A DNA stretch of 50,351 nucleotides, taken from JBOFMT01 sp051658525 (GTDB lineage Bacteria > Bacillota_I > Bacilli_A > Erysipelotrichales > Erysipelotrichaceae). The position numbers and the translations under genes are program-made. The DNA is taken from assembly GCA_051658525.1 (NCBI GenBank), contig JBOFMT010000037.1:1-50351 (forward strand), given 5' to 3'. Of the stretch, positions 25,571 through 35,018 are shown one piece after another. Positions within the stretch are counted from its first letter, which is position 1, and every line of letters begins with the position of its first letter. The notes beneath the pieces were generated by a model, which was given only the letters and a program-made list of their open reading frames with translations, searched no databases and was not told where the DNA came from.

Positions 25571-26506
25571 TTATATTGCTTGCTTTAAATCAGCAAGTAA
25601 CGCTGCGATATCCTCACGACGCAATTGCTTCACTCCACAAGCCAAACGATGGCCTCCACCGTGGTAGTTGTTTGCAATTGTATTAATCGGAGTACGCAGG
25701 GAGCGTAAGCTTCCATTGTAATGGATGTTGCCATCCTCTTCCCCCGATTCCACAAACAAGCACCAGATTTCAATGCCACGTAAACTCGATAATACATATA
25801 CTTTTTCTTTTGCCTCAACAAAGCTCAAACCAAATTGTTCATAGTCTTCTTTTGAAACAATCGCATACACAATCTTATCATCTACTACAAGTGAGCTACG
25901 TAAGAAGGTTTCGTATTCGAATACATGCAAGGCTTTCGAACGCAGGTCGTAATTGATCGCACTCAAATCCAACCCAAAGTCCTTTAAGTATGCAGCATCC
26001 AAAAACGTTTCACTCGTTACAGCGTCAATTGTAAAATTATTGGTATCGCTAGATAACCCATAATATAAAAACTTCGCACATTTTTGAGATAACTTGATGT
26101 TGTTTTTACGAAATAGATTCGTCAAGATTTGACACGTCGCACACGCGTCAACATCAACAATTTCATTTTTAGCATAGTCATCCACACGAATGTGGTGGTC
26201 GATCTTTAAGATTTCCCTCGCACTGGAAAAGCGTTGATCGTCCACACGTTGTGCGTTTGCTGTGTCTAAGACAATTGCCAAAGAATTTGCAATCGTTTGA
26301 TCGCTCACATCTTGATCAATAGGATCAAATAATGGAGCATGGCTACCCAAATCCAAACCTAGAGCATAGACTTGCTTATGAGGATACGTCTCTTGAATCC
26401 ACGTTTTTAAACCAAATTGTGATCCAAGGGCATCACCATCCGCTCCTACATGTCGAAACAATGTAATGATGTCATATTTCTCTACTAGTTCAAATAATGG
26501 GTTCAT
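25571..26506 (-). CDS. nrnA: DHH/DHHA1 phosphoesterase, NrnA-like (nanoRNase / pAp phosphatase)
   Basis: The family degrades short oligoribonucleotides and often 3'-phosphoadenosine-5'-phosphate. The 311 residues show motif I HVGADGDALGSQ (about 19-30), motif II VLDTA, the DHH motif KIDHHI and the C-terminal DHHA1 motif YHGGGHRLACG. The length matches NrnA. Cyclic-dinucleotide-degrading GdpP/DhhP relatives share the fold, but no membrane or GGDEF/PAS part is present here. DhhP-type activity remains a second possibility. It starts two bases after ackA. Confidence 0.82.
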   Translation of the reverse strand: MNPLFELVEKYDIITLFRHVGADGDALGSQFGLKTWIQETYPHKQVYALGLDLGSHAPLFDPIDQDVSDQTIANSLAIVLDTANAQRVDDQRFSSAREILKIDHHIRVDDYAKNEIVDVDACATCQILTNLFRKNNIKLSQKCAKFLYYGLSSDTNNFTIDAVTSETFLDAAYLKDFGLDLSAINYDLRSKALHVFEYETFLRSSLVVDDKIVYAIVSKEDYEQFGLSFVEAKEKVYVLSSLRGIEIWCLFVESGEEDGNIHYNGSLRSLRTPINTIANNYHGGGHRLACGVKQLRREDIAALLADLKQAI

Positions 26507-26508
26507 AA

Positions 26509-27702
26509 TTAAAATCCTAAAACGCGGAATGTATCACGAGCGATAACCAATTCTTCGTTTGTTGGGATCAACAATACTTTAACTTTGCTATCTGCAGTAG
26601 TTAATTCTACTTCTTTACCACGTGATTTTGCATTCAATTCTTCATTTAATACAACACCCAATGCTCCTAATTTGTTAGAAACAGTTTTACGGATGTTCGC
26701 ATCATTTTCACCGATTCCTCCAGTAAATACGATGGCATCTAATCCACCCATTTGTAGGAAGTAAGATCCGATATGTGCAACCACACGGTTTGCATACATT
26801 TCTGTTGTAAGAATTGCATCTTCGTTTCCTTCGTAGAACGCATCTTCGATTTCACGAGCATCGCTGCTAATTCCAGAAACACCTAACATACCTGATTTTT
26901 TGTTCAAGATATCAATTACTTCTTCAGCACTTAACTCTAATTTAGAAGCTAAGAAACCAACGATAGCAGGGTCAATATCCCCAGAACGTGTACCCATCAT
27001 AACACCAGCAAGTGGAGTGAATCCCATTGAAGTGTTAACAGAAACACCACCATCGATAGCACAAATACTAGCACCGTTACCTAAGTGACATGTGATAATT
27101 TTTGTATCTTTGATATCTTTACCGATGAAGTTTGCAGCCATTTGGCTAACAAATTGGTGACTTGTACCGTGGAATCCGTAACGACGAACACCAAATTTTT
27201 CATAGTATTCTCTTGGGATTGCATACAAGTATTGTGCTTTTTCCATTGTTTGGTGGAATGCTGTATCAAATACAGCTGTGTGTCCAGCTGCTGGTAATGC
27301 AGCTTTAAACGCACGGTATCCTACCAAGTTTGCTGGGTTGTGCAATGGCGCTAATTCCGCCAAACGCTCAACGTTTGCTTCTACTTCAGCGTCTAATGCA
27401 ACGCTTTCTCCATAAAGTTCACCACCATGAACAACACGGTGTCCTGCAGCTTTGATTTCATCAAGGCTAGCAACCACGTTGTGTTCAACAAGTGCCTCTA
27501 GCAACATGTTTACCGCTTCTTCGTGGTTTTTGATTGGCAATGTTTTGCTGAATTTTTGTCCATCAACTTTGATGGTGAAAATAGCATCTTCAAAACCAAT
27601 ACGTTCAACGATTCCTGATGTTAGTACATCTTCACTTGGCATTTCAAACAATTGAAATTTCAATGATGATGAACCAGCATTAACAGATATAATCTTTGAC
27701 AT
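26509..27702 (-). CDS. ackA: Acetate kinase
   Basis: Acetate kinase interconverts acetyl phosphate and acetate with ATP formation, in fermentative energy metabolism. The 397 residues have the N-terminal ISVNAGSSSLKFQLF, the central RRYGFHGTSHQFVS, HLGNGAS, GFTPLAGVMMGTRSGDIDP and C-terminal VFTGGIGEN motifs of the ASKHA fold. No pta lies beside it; the neighbours are ylxM and an nrnA-like gene. A GGAGG site precedes the ATG. Confidence 0.97.
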   Translation of the reverse strand: MSKIISVNAGSSSLKFQLFEMPSEDVLTSGIVERIGFEDAIFTIKVDGQKFSKTLPIKNHEEAVNMLLEALVEHNVVASLDEIKAAGHRVVHGGELYGESVALDAEVEANVERLAELAPLHNPANLVGYRAFKAALPAAGHTAVFDTAFHQTMEKAQYLYAIPREYYEKFGVRRYGFHGTSHQFVSQMAANFIGKDIKDTKIITCHLGNGASICAIDGGVSVNTSMGFTPLAGVMMGTRSGDIDPAIVGFLASKLELSAEEVIDILNKKSGMLGVSGISSDAREIEDAFYEGNEDAILTTEMYANRVVAHIGSYFLQMGGLDAIVFTGGIGENDANIRKTVSNKLGALGVVLNEELNAKSRGKEVELTTADSKVKVLLIPTNEELVIARDTFRVLGF

Positions 27703-27714
27703 AATATTCTCCTC

Positions 27715-28029
27715 CTATTCACTTTCTTCGAGTATGTCGACAAACGACGTGACAGCGTCAATTTGCAACGCCTTCATTTTATCATAAATTTCCATTCTTG
27801 TATGATATTTTTCTACAAGTTTCAACTTTTTTTCATAATCTAATAGAATATGACACACTCGTTTCAACAAATCACTTACAGCAGCCCTAGAAACCCCAAC
27901 TTCCTCACTAATTTCAGCCAAAGAAAAGTCCTCTTTGTAGTACAAGGAGAAGATTTCGCGCTGTTTATCCGTAAGCAAAGCTTCATACCAATCATAGAGG
28001 GTATTGAGCTGGGTTGTTTTCTCAATCAT
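27715..28029 (-). CDS. ylxM: YlxM/p13-like DNA-binding protein
   Basis: A 104-residue protein with a sigma-70 region 4-like helix-turn-helix: LLTDKQREIFSLYYKEDFSLAEISEEVGVSRAAVSDLLKRV. This family is linked with the signal recognition particle genes ftsY and ffh; in Streptococcus YlxM interacts with SRP components. Here it overlaps the end of ftsY by eight bases, which supports the call. The expected downstream ffh is absent and ackA follows instead. Confidence 0.88.
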   Translation of the reverse strand: MIEKTTQLNTLYDWYEALLTDKQREIFSLYYKEDFSLAEISEEVGVSRAAVSDLLKRVCHILLDYEKKLKLVEKYHTRMEIYDKMKALQIDAVTSFVDILEESE

Positions 28030-28999
28030 GTTCGCTCATCAAGCTTTCTGAAATACTATATAAATAACTATCTAGGTCAAATACACGTAAGTCTTCCGCT
28101 TTTTCTCCTAGTCCAATAAACTTAACCGGTAAGCCTAATAGATCACGAATGGCTAAGACGATACCACCTTTGGCAGAACCATCCAATTTGGTTAAGATAA
28201 TCCCACTTACTTGTGTGGTTTCCATAAAAATCTGCGCTTGTGAGATACCATTTTGTCCCGTAGTAGCATCAATCACCAACCAAACTTCGTGTGGTGCTCC
28301 AGCAATTTCTTTTCCAACAACACGATGCATTTTTTCCAACTCTTTCATTAAGTTGGTTTTATTTTGTAAACGTCCAGCCGTATCTCCAATGAGGATATCA
28401 AGTTGTGCCTCATTGGCATAGCGACAAGCATCAACTAGTACTGCACTAGGATCTGCTTGATCCCCTTTACGAATACAAGGAATATCTAAGCGATCTGCCC
28501 ACATTTGCAACTGGTCAACCGCTCCTGCACGAAACGTATCCGCAGCAGCAACCGCAACTTTTTTATTTTGCTGTTGGAAGTAATGCGCCAGCTTAGCCGT
28601 TGATGTAGTTTTCCCACTTCCATTGACTCCAACAAGAAGAATGCAAGTCACACCTTCATCCGCCATATGAACTAGGCTATCATCCGTTTGTTCATCGTAG
28701 AGTTTGGCCATCTGTTCAATCAAACACTCACCAATTTGTTCAAAGGTCGTAAGACGTGATTTGATTGCTTCCGCTTCTACCATGGCTACAATCTTCTCAG
28801 CCGTTTTGATACCAACATCTGCTTCAAGCAGAACAATCATCAATTCTTCTAAGAAATTATCATCCACACCTGCAAAACTCTTTTTCAATGCGCGTAAGCG
28901 ATCACCAAAACTTTTACGTGATTTACTTAAACCACTTAAATAAACATCTTGATCATCTTTTTTTTGAAATACGCTTTTTAATTTATCAAAAATACCCAT
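28022..28999 (-). CDS. ftsY: Signal recognition particle receptor FtsY
   Basis: FtsY is the SRP receptor GTPase that docks ribosome-nascent-chain complexes at the membrane. The 325 residues have a short N-terminal A region, the NG domain with G1 GVNGSGKTTSTAKLA, AADTFRAGAVDQL, G3 IGDTAGRLQNKTNLMKEL, G4 TKLDGSAKGG and C-terminal FIGLGEKAEDLRVFD. The long acidic A domain of Proteobacteria is missing, as usual in Firmicutes. It starts three bases after the smc stop. Confidence 0.97.
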   Translation of the reverse strand: MGIFDKLKSVFQKKDDQDVYLSGLSKSRKSFGDRLRALKKSFAGVDDNFLEELMIVLLEADVGIKTAEKIVAMVEAEAIKSRLTTFEQIGECLIEQMAKLYDEQTDDSLVHMADEGVTCILLVGVNGSGKTTSTAKLAHYFQQQNKKVAVAAADTFRAGAVDQLQMWADRLDIPCIRKGDQADPSAVLVDACRYANEAQLDILIGDTAGRLQNKTNLMKELEKMHRVVGKEIAGAPHEVWLVIDATTGQNGISQAQIFMETTQVSGIILTKLDGSAKGGIVLAIRDLLGLPVKFIGLGEKAEDLRVFDLDSYLYSISESLMSEHD

Positions 29000-29002
29000 A
29001 CG

Positions 29003-31924
29003 CTACTCCTCTTCTTTTATTAGTGTAACCGCATCGCTTAGTTTGACCTTCAACAACTGGCTCACACCGTTTTGATGCATGGTTACTCCATACAATGCTT
29101 GACATTGTGCCATCGTACCTGGACGATGCGTGACAACGATAAATTGCGAAGCATCACTAAAGTTTGCCAAGTACTTTGCAAATCGTTCAACATTTGCTTG
29201 ATCAAGTGCGGCTTCTACCTCATCGAAAATACAAAGAGGTACCGTTCTTGCCTTTAAGATTGAGAACAATACACTAATCGCAATAAGTGATTTTTCTCCC
29301 CCGGAGAACAAGCGAATATTTTGAATTGCTTTTCCTGGAGGCTGTACATCAATATCAATTCCCGTATGTAGGACATCATCCGGATCAACAAGGACAAGCT
29401 TGGCTTTCCCTCCACCAAACAAGGCTTTGAATACCCCATCTAGCTCATTGTTGATCTTGTTGAACATCTCTAAGAACTGGGTCGACATCGTATCGTCCAT
29501 TTCCGCAATCGCGCGTAAGATCGTATCTCTGGCCGCTTGTAATTCCTCTACTTGTGATTTGAGTGTATCAAAGCGTGTTTTCAGCTCTTCATACTGTTCT
29601 GGCGCATCCAAGTTTACATTACCTAAGCTTTGAATTTGTTGACGTAAGGCATTGACATCCAACTTTGCTTGCGCAAAGTCGAGATCTAGTTTCAAGCTTT
29701 GTGCATGTTCAAACGTCATTTCATAAACATTACTCAAGCGCTCTACCAAGAAATCCCTCCGGGATTGATTTTTAGTCATACGTAACTCAACTTGTCTTGC
29801 TTGATCTAACAAGTTGCTTAGTTGCTTGCGCAGAGCACTTAATTGCACTTCTTTGCGTTCAAGTTCCTGTGCATCGTTAAAACGTGTTTCTCGCATCGCT
29901 TTAATCGCATTTTGCAACGTATCTTTACGTTGATAGCTTTGCGATAACTTCATGACCAACTCATCGCTAATGCCAACATCGATTTGTTGTGATAAATAGG
30001 GTTGCAATGCTTCTAGTTCACCTTGCAAACGTTCAAACTTCGCTCGTTTCGCATCCAAAATTGGAGTAATTTGTGCAATGTTAATTTTTACTTGCACCAA
30101 GTCTTGATCCAAGTTTTTAATCTTTTGATCCAAATCACTTAAGAACATTTGTAACTCTGTAACAAGGCCACTTGTCTTTTCCATCTTTTCAAAGGTATGA
30201 GCAAGTTCACTTTTCATCGTTAAGGGAGAAGCATTTTGCTTTTGATACCCTCCACTCATCGAACCACCTTTATTGATCGCATCACCATCTAAGGTAATGA
30301 TTTTATAGTTGTATTTCAAACGACGTGCCAACTCATTTCCACTTTTTAAATCCGCTACAATGAGTACATTGGCTAACAAATGATCTAGTAAGGGATCGAA
30401 TTTCGCATCAACATGGACAAATTCTTTGGCAACGCCTAAAAATCCATCCACACTACGAGCAACTACAAGTGGGTCTTCACTAATGACATTTGGCTTTAAT
30501 ACCGCTAATGGTAAGAACGTTGCTCGACCGGAACGATTCTTCTTTAAGTAATGAATACTCTTACGCGCTGTTTCCTCATTTTCGCAAACCAAGTGAAACA
30601 TTGCACCACCAAGCGAAGAACTAATTGCTTGTTCATAGCTTAGATGTGGTACCACAAGATCGCTAATCGTACCATACACGCCATCCAGTTTAGCTTCAAC
30701 AATTGCCTTTACTCCCGCTTGCGCTTGGAATGGCTGTTTGATGAGGTTTTCTAGAAGTGTATGATGATTTTTCAAACTTTGCAAGGCACCTGCTTTTTGA
30801 TCCAATTCATTTTGGTAGTTCGAACGTTCAGCGCGTAGTGCTTGTAGTTTTTGTTGGATGAGTTGTTCATCTACTTGATACTGTTCACAACGTGCCTTAC
30901 GATCATCGTATTCGAAGCTTGCTTCTTCACACATCGCTTGCAAGGCAATGGCTTTCCCCTCGTTATCTGCAGTTTCTAGTTGATACTTGCGCTTTTCATC
31001 CAACTCAATTTTACGAGCATCCAGCGTTTGAATTTCAGCAAGTAAGCTCATCAATTCTTCTTGTAACTTAGAAATATCAACATCACTTGCAGAGATAATC
31101 GCACGTAATTCACTAATTTTTTGTTCATTAATTTGAAGGCTTGCTTTACCAAGCGCTTCCTCACTCTCTAGTGAAAACATCACTTCTTTATCCGCTTCTA
31201 GTATTTTTAAAAGTGCTTCTACATCATCTACGATTACCGAAATTTCAATTTTCTCTAATTCGGTTTTCTTTGTAAGATACGTAAGCGCTTTTTTTGCTGC
31301 TGCTTCTAGCGGTTTAACTTGCTTTTCTAACTCTTGGGCAATATCTTCCAAGCGCACTAGGTTATCTTGGGTACGTTCTAATTTCGCCAAGCTCTCCATT
31401 TTCCGCTTTTTATATTTCGCAACACCAGCAGCTTCTTCAAAGATTGCACGGCGCTCTTCTGGTTTGCTTTCCGCAAAACTAGAAATACTTCCCTGCGAAA
31501 TGACACTTAGGCTATCGCGTCCTAGTCCACTATCCATAACCAGGGAAACGATATCCTTTAAACGACATGGTGTTTTATTGATGAAATATTCATTTTCCCC
31601 ATTCATTCGATAAATACGACGTGTGACTTCGATTTCATTAAAGTCCATCGCCAAATGACGCTCGGTATTATCAAATACCAAGGTAACTTGAGCCATATTC
31701 ACCGGTTTTCTACCCGTTGAACCAGCAAAAATAACATCGCTCATATTAGAGCCTCGTAAACTCTTAACGCTTTGTTCCCCTAAAACCCAGCGTATCGCGT
31801 CATTGATATTACTTTTCCCACAACCGTTGGGACCAACGATCCCGATGACATTATCATCAAACTCGATGATTGTCTTATCTGCAAAGGATTTAAACCCTTG
31901 AAGTTCCATTCTTTTTAAAAACAA
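29003..31924 (-). CDS. smc: Chromosome segregation protein SMC (short coiled coils)
   Basis: SMC dimers with ScpAB organise and separate chromosomes. The N-terminal head has LKRMELQGFKSFADKT and Walker A GPNGCGKSN. The C-terminal head has the LFSGGEKSL signature and Walker B LCIFDEVEAALD. A hinge of about 150 residues (around 405-560) joins two coiled-coil arms. Total length is 973-978 residues, against about 1180 in B. subtilis, and each arm looks roughly 100 residues shorter. Both ends are intact, so this is not truncation. I prefer a TTG start at 31924, eight bases after GGAGG, giving LFLKRMELQGF; an ATG at 31939 is the alternative. Confidence 0.95.
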   Translation of the reverse strand: MFLKRMELQGFKSFADKTIIEFDDNVIGIVGPNGCGKSNINDAIRWVLGEQSVKSLRGSNMSDVIFAGSTGRKPVNMAQVTLVFDNTERHLAMDFNEIEVTRRIYRMNGENEYFINKTPCRLKDIVSLVMDSGLGRDSLSVISQGSISSFAESKPEERRAIFEEAAGVAKYKKRKMESLAKLERTQDNLVRLEDIAQELEKQVKPLEAAAKKALTYLTKKTELEKIEISVIVDDVEALLKILEADKEVMFSLESEEALGKASLQINEQKISELRAIISASDVDISKLQEELMSLLAEIQTLDARKIELDEKRKYQLETADNEGKAIALQAMCEEASFEYDDRKARCEQYQVDEQLIQQKLQALRAERSNYQNELDQKAGALQSLKNHHTLLENLIKQPFQAQAGVKAIVEAKLDGVYGTISDLVVPHLSYEQAISSSLGGAMFHLVCENEETARKSIHYLKKNRSGRATFLPLAVLKPNVISEDPLVVARSVDGFLGVAKEFVHVDAKFDPLLDHLLANVLIVADLKSGNELARRLKYNYKIITLDGDAINKGGSMSGGYQKQNASPLTMKSELAHTFEKMEKTSGLVTELQMFLSDLDQKIKNLDQDLVQVKINIAQITPILDAKRAKFERLQGELEALQPYLSQQIDVGISDELVMKLSQSYQRKDTLQNAIKAMRETRFNDAQELERKEVQLSALRKQLSNLLDQARQVELRMTKNQSRRDFLVERLSNVYEMTFEHAQSLKLDLDFAQAKLDVNALRQQIQSLGNVNLDAPEQYEELKTRFDTLKSQVEELQAARDTILRAIAEMDDTMSTQFLEMFNKINNELDGVFKALFGGGKAKLVLVDPDDVLHTGIDIDVQPPGKAIQNIRLFSGGEKSLIAISVLFSILKARTVPLCIFDEVEAALDQANVERFAKYLANFSDASQFIVVTHRPGTMAQCQALYGVTMHQNGVSQLLKVKLSDAVTLIKEEE

Positions 31925-32038
31925 TTGGACGTCCTCCATTCCCTACATAATAGCTATAGTATACCATAAAATCACCATATTTTATAGTCCTGTTTCGCTA
32001 ACTCACGTGCATTTTATCCCATAGGTAAAGGCTAAGCA

Positions 32039-32064
32039 CAAAAAAAAGGATGTTTCCATCCTTT
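32039..32064 (-). terminator. Intrinsic terminator after rseP
   Basis: Minus strand: stem AAAGGATG / CATCCTTT with a GAAA tetraloop and eight T, overlapping the last base of the rseP stop codon. It ends the rpsB-to-rseP superoperon and separates it from smc. Confidence 0.88.
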
Positions 32065-33107
32065 TATCCAAATAGGCGTACAATGTCATTCCAAGTTACA
32101 AATAACATCAAGGCAACAAGTAAGAAAACACCTGCTCCCATAATTGCCAATTCTACTTTTTGTGAGATTTTGCGACCAGTAACCTTTTCAATCGCAACCA
32201 TCAAAATACGTCCCCCATCCAAAACAGGAAGAGGTAATAAATTAAAGATCCCAATATTAAGTGATAACAATCCTAATAGATTGATAAATACGATAAAGCC
32301 AGCTTGTACACTTTGGCTTGTCATATCAAAGATTCCCAAGGGTCCTGCTAGGTTTTGTAAACCGATGCCTCGAATTAGATTTCCAAGGGTTGTAAAGATC
32401 GCTTGGGTTTGACTCCAAACTTCTTGTGCTCCATAGGCAATACTTTCATACCAGGCGATCTGTTTACTTCCTACTTCAGGTAAGGTAATTCCAATCATAT
32501 AGCGATTTTCCGCTTCAATAAAGCGTGGTGTCATCGTTAACGATAGCATTTGTCCATCGCGGTCAATTTCCATTACAATCGCATCCGTATGTAAGCTTAA
32601 TGCACTAGAAAATTCCATCATGTCATCAATCGTTGTAGATGAGCCATCCGTAAATGTCATTTTGGTTACAATATCATCAACTTGCATTCCTGCTTCATCT
32701 GCTGCCCCACCAGGTACGATATCAACAATTTGTGCTGGTCCATAGACAGGCACTTCCCCACGATAAGCGAAAATACCGACAAAGACAACAAACGCTAATA
32801 CAATATTCATAAAAGAACCTGCTACCATCACAACAACTTGTTGCCACGGCTTGATTCCTTTTACCGTACGCTCAAAAGGTACATCAAAATCGGTACCTTC
32901 CTCTCCTGCCATTTGTACAAAGCCACCAACCGGCAACAAACGCAGAGCATAGGTAGTTTCTCCCACCTTTTTCTTTAAGAGGGTTGGTCCCATTCCCAAA
33001 GCGAATTCAGCGCAATAGACACCAAATTTTTTCGCTGTTAAAAAGTGACCAAGTTCATGGATGAAGATAATGACCCCCATCATCAAAACGAAATAAAGTA
33101 CGTTCAT
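32064..33107 (-). CDS. rseP: RIP metalloprotease RseP (site-2 protease)
   Basis: An intramembrane zinc protease that cleaves membrane-bound regulators and leftover signal peptides. The 347 residues have the zinc motif HELGH in FIHELGHFLTAKKFG within the first TM segment. One PDZ domain follows (AQIVDIVPGGAADEAGMQVDDIV) and the C-terminal NLLPLPVLDGGRI holds the third ligand. It starts two bases after dxr, closing the cdsA-dxr-rseP block. Confidence 0.96.
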   Translation of the reverse strand: MNVLYFVLMMGVIIFIHELGHFLTAKKFGVYCAEFALGMGPTLLKKKVGETTYALRLLPVGGFVQMAGEEGTDFDVPFERTVKGIKPWQQVVVMVAGSFMNIVLAFVVFVGIFAYRGEVPVYGPAQIVDIVPGGAADEAGMQVDDIVTKMTFTDGSSTTIDDMMEFSSALSLHTDAIVMEIDRDGQMLSLTMTPRFIEAENRYMIGITLPEVGSKQIAWYESIAYGAQEVWSQTQAIFTTLGNLIRGIGLQNLAGPLGIFDMTSQSVQAGFIVFINLLGLLSLNIGIFNLLPLPVLDGGRILMVAIEKVTGRKISQKVELAIMGAGVFLLVALMLFVTWNDIVRLFG

Positions 33108-33109
33108 AA

Positions 33110-34255
33110 TTACTCCTTTACTTTTCCATAAACAAAGTTGCGAGCTAAAGCATCGCTTTTGATAATTTCATCCAGTGAAGGATGTGCAATAAATGGTAAA
33201 CTTGCTACCGCATCCATTACAAACGTTTCAATATCCAAAAATGAGATCTTCTCACTTAAGAATAGCGCAACTGCTGCCTCATTAGCAGCATTCATAATAG
33301 CTGGTGCATTTCCTTTTTTACGACCAACCGTAAACGCAAGTCCTAGTAGCGGAAAGCGCTCAAAGCTAGCTGCTTCAAAGGTTAATTGATTGAATTTCAT
33401 AAAATCAAGTGGTTCACTCGCTAAAGGAAAGCGTTGTGGATAGCTAAGTGCATACTGAATCGGATGACGCATATCACTTGTTCCAAGCTGTGCAATAATT
33501 GAGTGATCACAATATTCTACCATCGAATGAATGATACTTTGACGATGTAGTAACACATCAATTTGATCATAGTCAATATCGAATAAATAATGCGCTTCGA
33601 TGACTTCTAATCCTTTGTTCATCATCGTTGCACTGTCAATCGTAATTTTTGCTCCCATCGACCAGTTTGGATGTTGAAGCGCATCCGCCTTGGTTACATC
33701 TACAAGTTGTTCGCGGGTACGATCTCTAAAACTTCCACCACTTGCAGTAATGATAATTTTGTTAACTTCGCTGGCATTGCTACCTTGTAAGCATTGGAAA
33801 ATTGCCGAATGTTCACTATCAATCGGTAACAATTTTACGCGGTACTTGGCAACGAGTTCTTTAACAATCTCGCCACCGACAACAAGGGTTTCCTTGTTGG
33901 CTAGGGCGATATCTTTACGATACTTGATTGCTTCAATCGTTGGAATGAGTCCCACAAAACCAACCAGTGCATTGACTAAGACATCACCATCGCGTAGTGT
34001 TGCAAGGGATACTAACCCCGCATCTCCATGGTAAAAGTGTACGTTTGGATATTGTGCCTCTAGGGCAGCAATATCCGCTTCATTTTGCACACAAACATGA
34101 TTCACACTCAAGCGTGCTAAGATTTCATGTACTTTTTCTACACGACGTCCCACGCTAAAGGCAACGATTTTAAAGCGTTCTGGATGTTGAAGGACAACAT
34201 CAATGGTTTGTTCTCCAATGGAACCGCTGGCTCCAAGTAAAATGATATTTTTCAT
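33110..34255 (-). CDS. dxr: 1-deoxy-D-xylulose 5-phosphate reductoisomerase
   Basis: Dxr makes 2-C-methyl-D-erythritol 4-phosphate, the first committed step of the MEP isoprenoid pathway, with NADPH. The 381 residues have the Rossmann start ILLGASGSIGEQTIDV, ALANKETLVVGGE, LLPIDSEHSAIFQCLQG, TASGGSFRD and NWSMGAKITIDSATMMNKGLEVIEAH. All catalytic and metal-binding motifs are present. It implies that isoprenoids for UppS come from the MEP route. Confidence 0.97.
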   Translation of the reverse strand: MKNIILLGASGSIGEQTIDVVLQHPERFKIVAFSVGRRVEKVHEILARLSVNHVCVQNEADIAALEAQYPNVHFYHGDAGLVSLATLRDGDVLVNALVGFVGLIPTIEAIKYRKDIALANKETLVVGGEIVKELVAKYRVKLLPIDSEHSAIFQCLQGSNASEVNKIIITASGGSFRDRTREQLVDVTKADALQHPNWSMGAKITIDSATMMNKGLEVIEAHYLFDIDYDQIDVLLHRQSIIHSMVEYCDHSIIAQLGTSDMRHPIQYALSYPQRFPLASEPLDFMKFNQLTFEAASFERFPLLGLAFTVGRKKGNAPAIMNAANEAAVALFLSEKISFLDIETFVMDAVASLPFIAHPSLDEIIKSDALARNFVYGKVKE

Positions 34256-34256
34256 A

Positions 34257-35018
34257 TTACAACACGCTTAGCAAAATACTCACGAAAATAAAACTGAAGA
34301 TCATGGAATCAATGCGGTCTAGTACCCCACCATGTCCTGGTAATAAAGTACCAAAATCTTTGACTCCATAATAACGTTTCATCGCTGAGAATGCCAAATC
34401 TCCTATCTGTGAAATTGCAGGAATACCCAAAGCACAAACGATTAACGTAGCACTTGGAAGTTCAGTTAATAACGTAAAGGCAAATACAAGACCAATGATT
34501 GCACCAGCAAGATAGCCACCAATACTTCCTTCGATGGTTTTCTTTGGAGAAATACGCTCTAAGAGCTTACGTTTACCAAATTTCATACCAGAAAGATAAG
34601 CAAAGGTATCCGTACTAAAGTTTGTTACAATCACAAACCAAACAAGTAGTGGATTGATCGCATAAACACGGGTAAAACTATCCGCTAATAGCGTTACCAA
34701 GAAGAAGTAACCAACGATGATAAAACCATCTTCAGCAGTAAACTGTTCTTGAAACACCGGCATCGAAAACACGCACAAGAAGAACAAGGCAAATAGTGCT
34801 GGTGCGTACTTAACTGGCGCATAATAGTAACTTAGTGTTAATACGATAAATAAACCAACGATCCAAAGAGGTTGTTTATTTTTTGATAGATTGATGAGTT
34901 CATACCCACCTAAGATAATAATTAAAATTTTTAAGAACTCCAACATTGCTCCCCCAAACAATAAGGGTGGAATTACGATTGCGAGAATGAGGAGTACGGT
35001 AAGTGCACGTACCTTCAT
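34257..35018 (-). CDS. cdsA: Phosphatidate cytidylyltransferase
   Basis: CdsA converts phosphatidic acid and CTP into CDP-diacylglycerol for phospholipid synthesis. The 253 residues form about seven or eight TM segments. The C-terminal signature is clear: SQIGDLAFSAMKRYYGVKDFGTLLPGHGGVLDRIDSM. The ISPKKTIEGSIGG segment is also conserved. Its start overlaps the uppS stop in TAATG, so translation is coupled. Confidence 0.96.
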   Translation of the reverse strand: MKVRALTVLLILAIVIPPLLFGGAMLEFLKILIIILGGYELINLSKNKQPLWIVGLFIVLTLSYYYAPVKYAPALFALFFLCVFSMPVFQEQFTAEDGFIIVGYFFLVTLLADSFTRVYAINPLLVWFVIVTNFSTDTFAYLSGMKFGKRKLLERISPKKTIEGSIGGYLAGAIIGLVFAFTLLTELPSATLIVCALGIPAISQIGDLAFSAMKRYYGVKDFGTLLPGHGGVLDRIDSMIFSFIFVSILLSVL

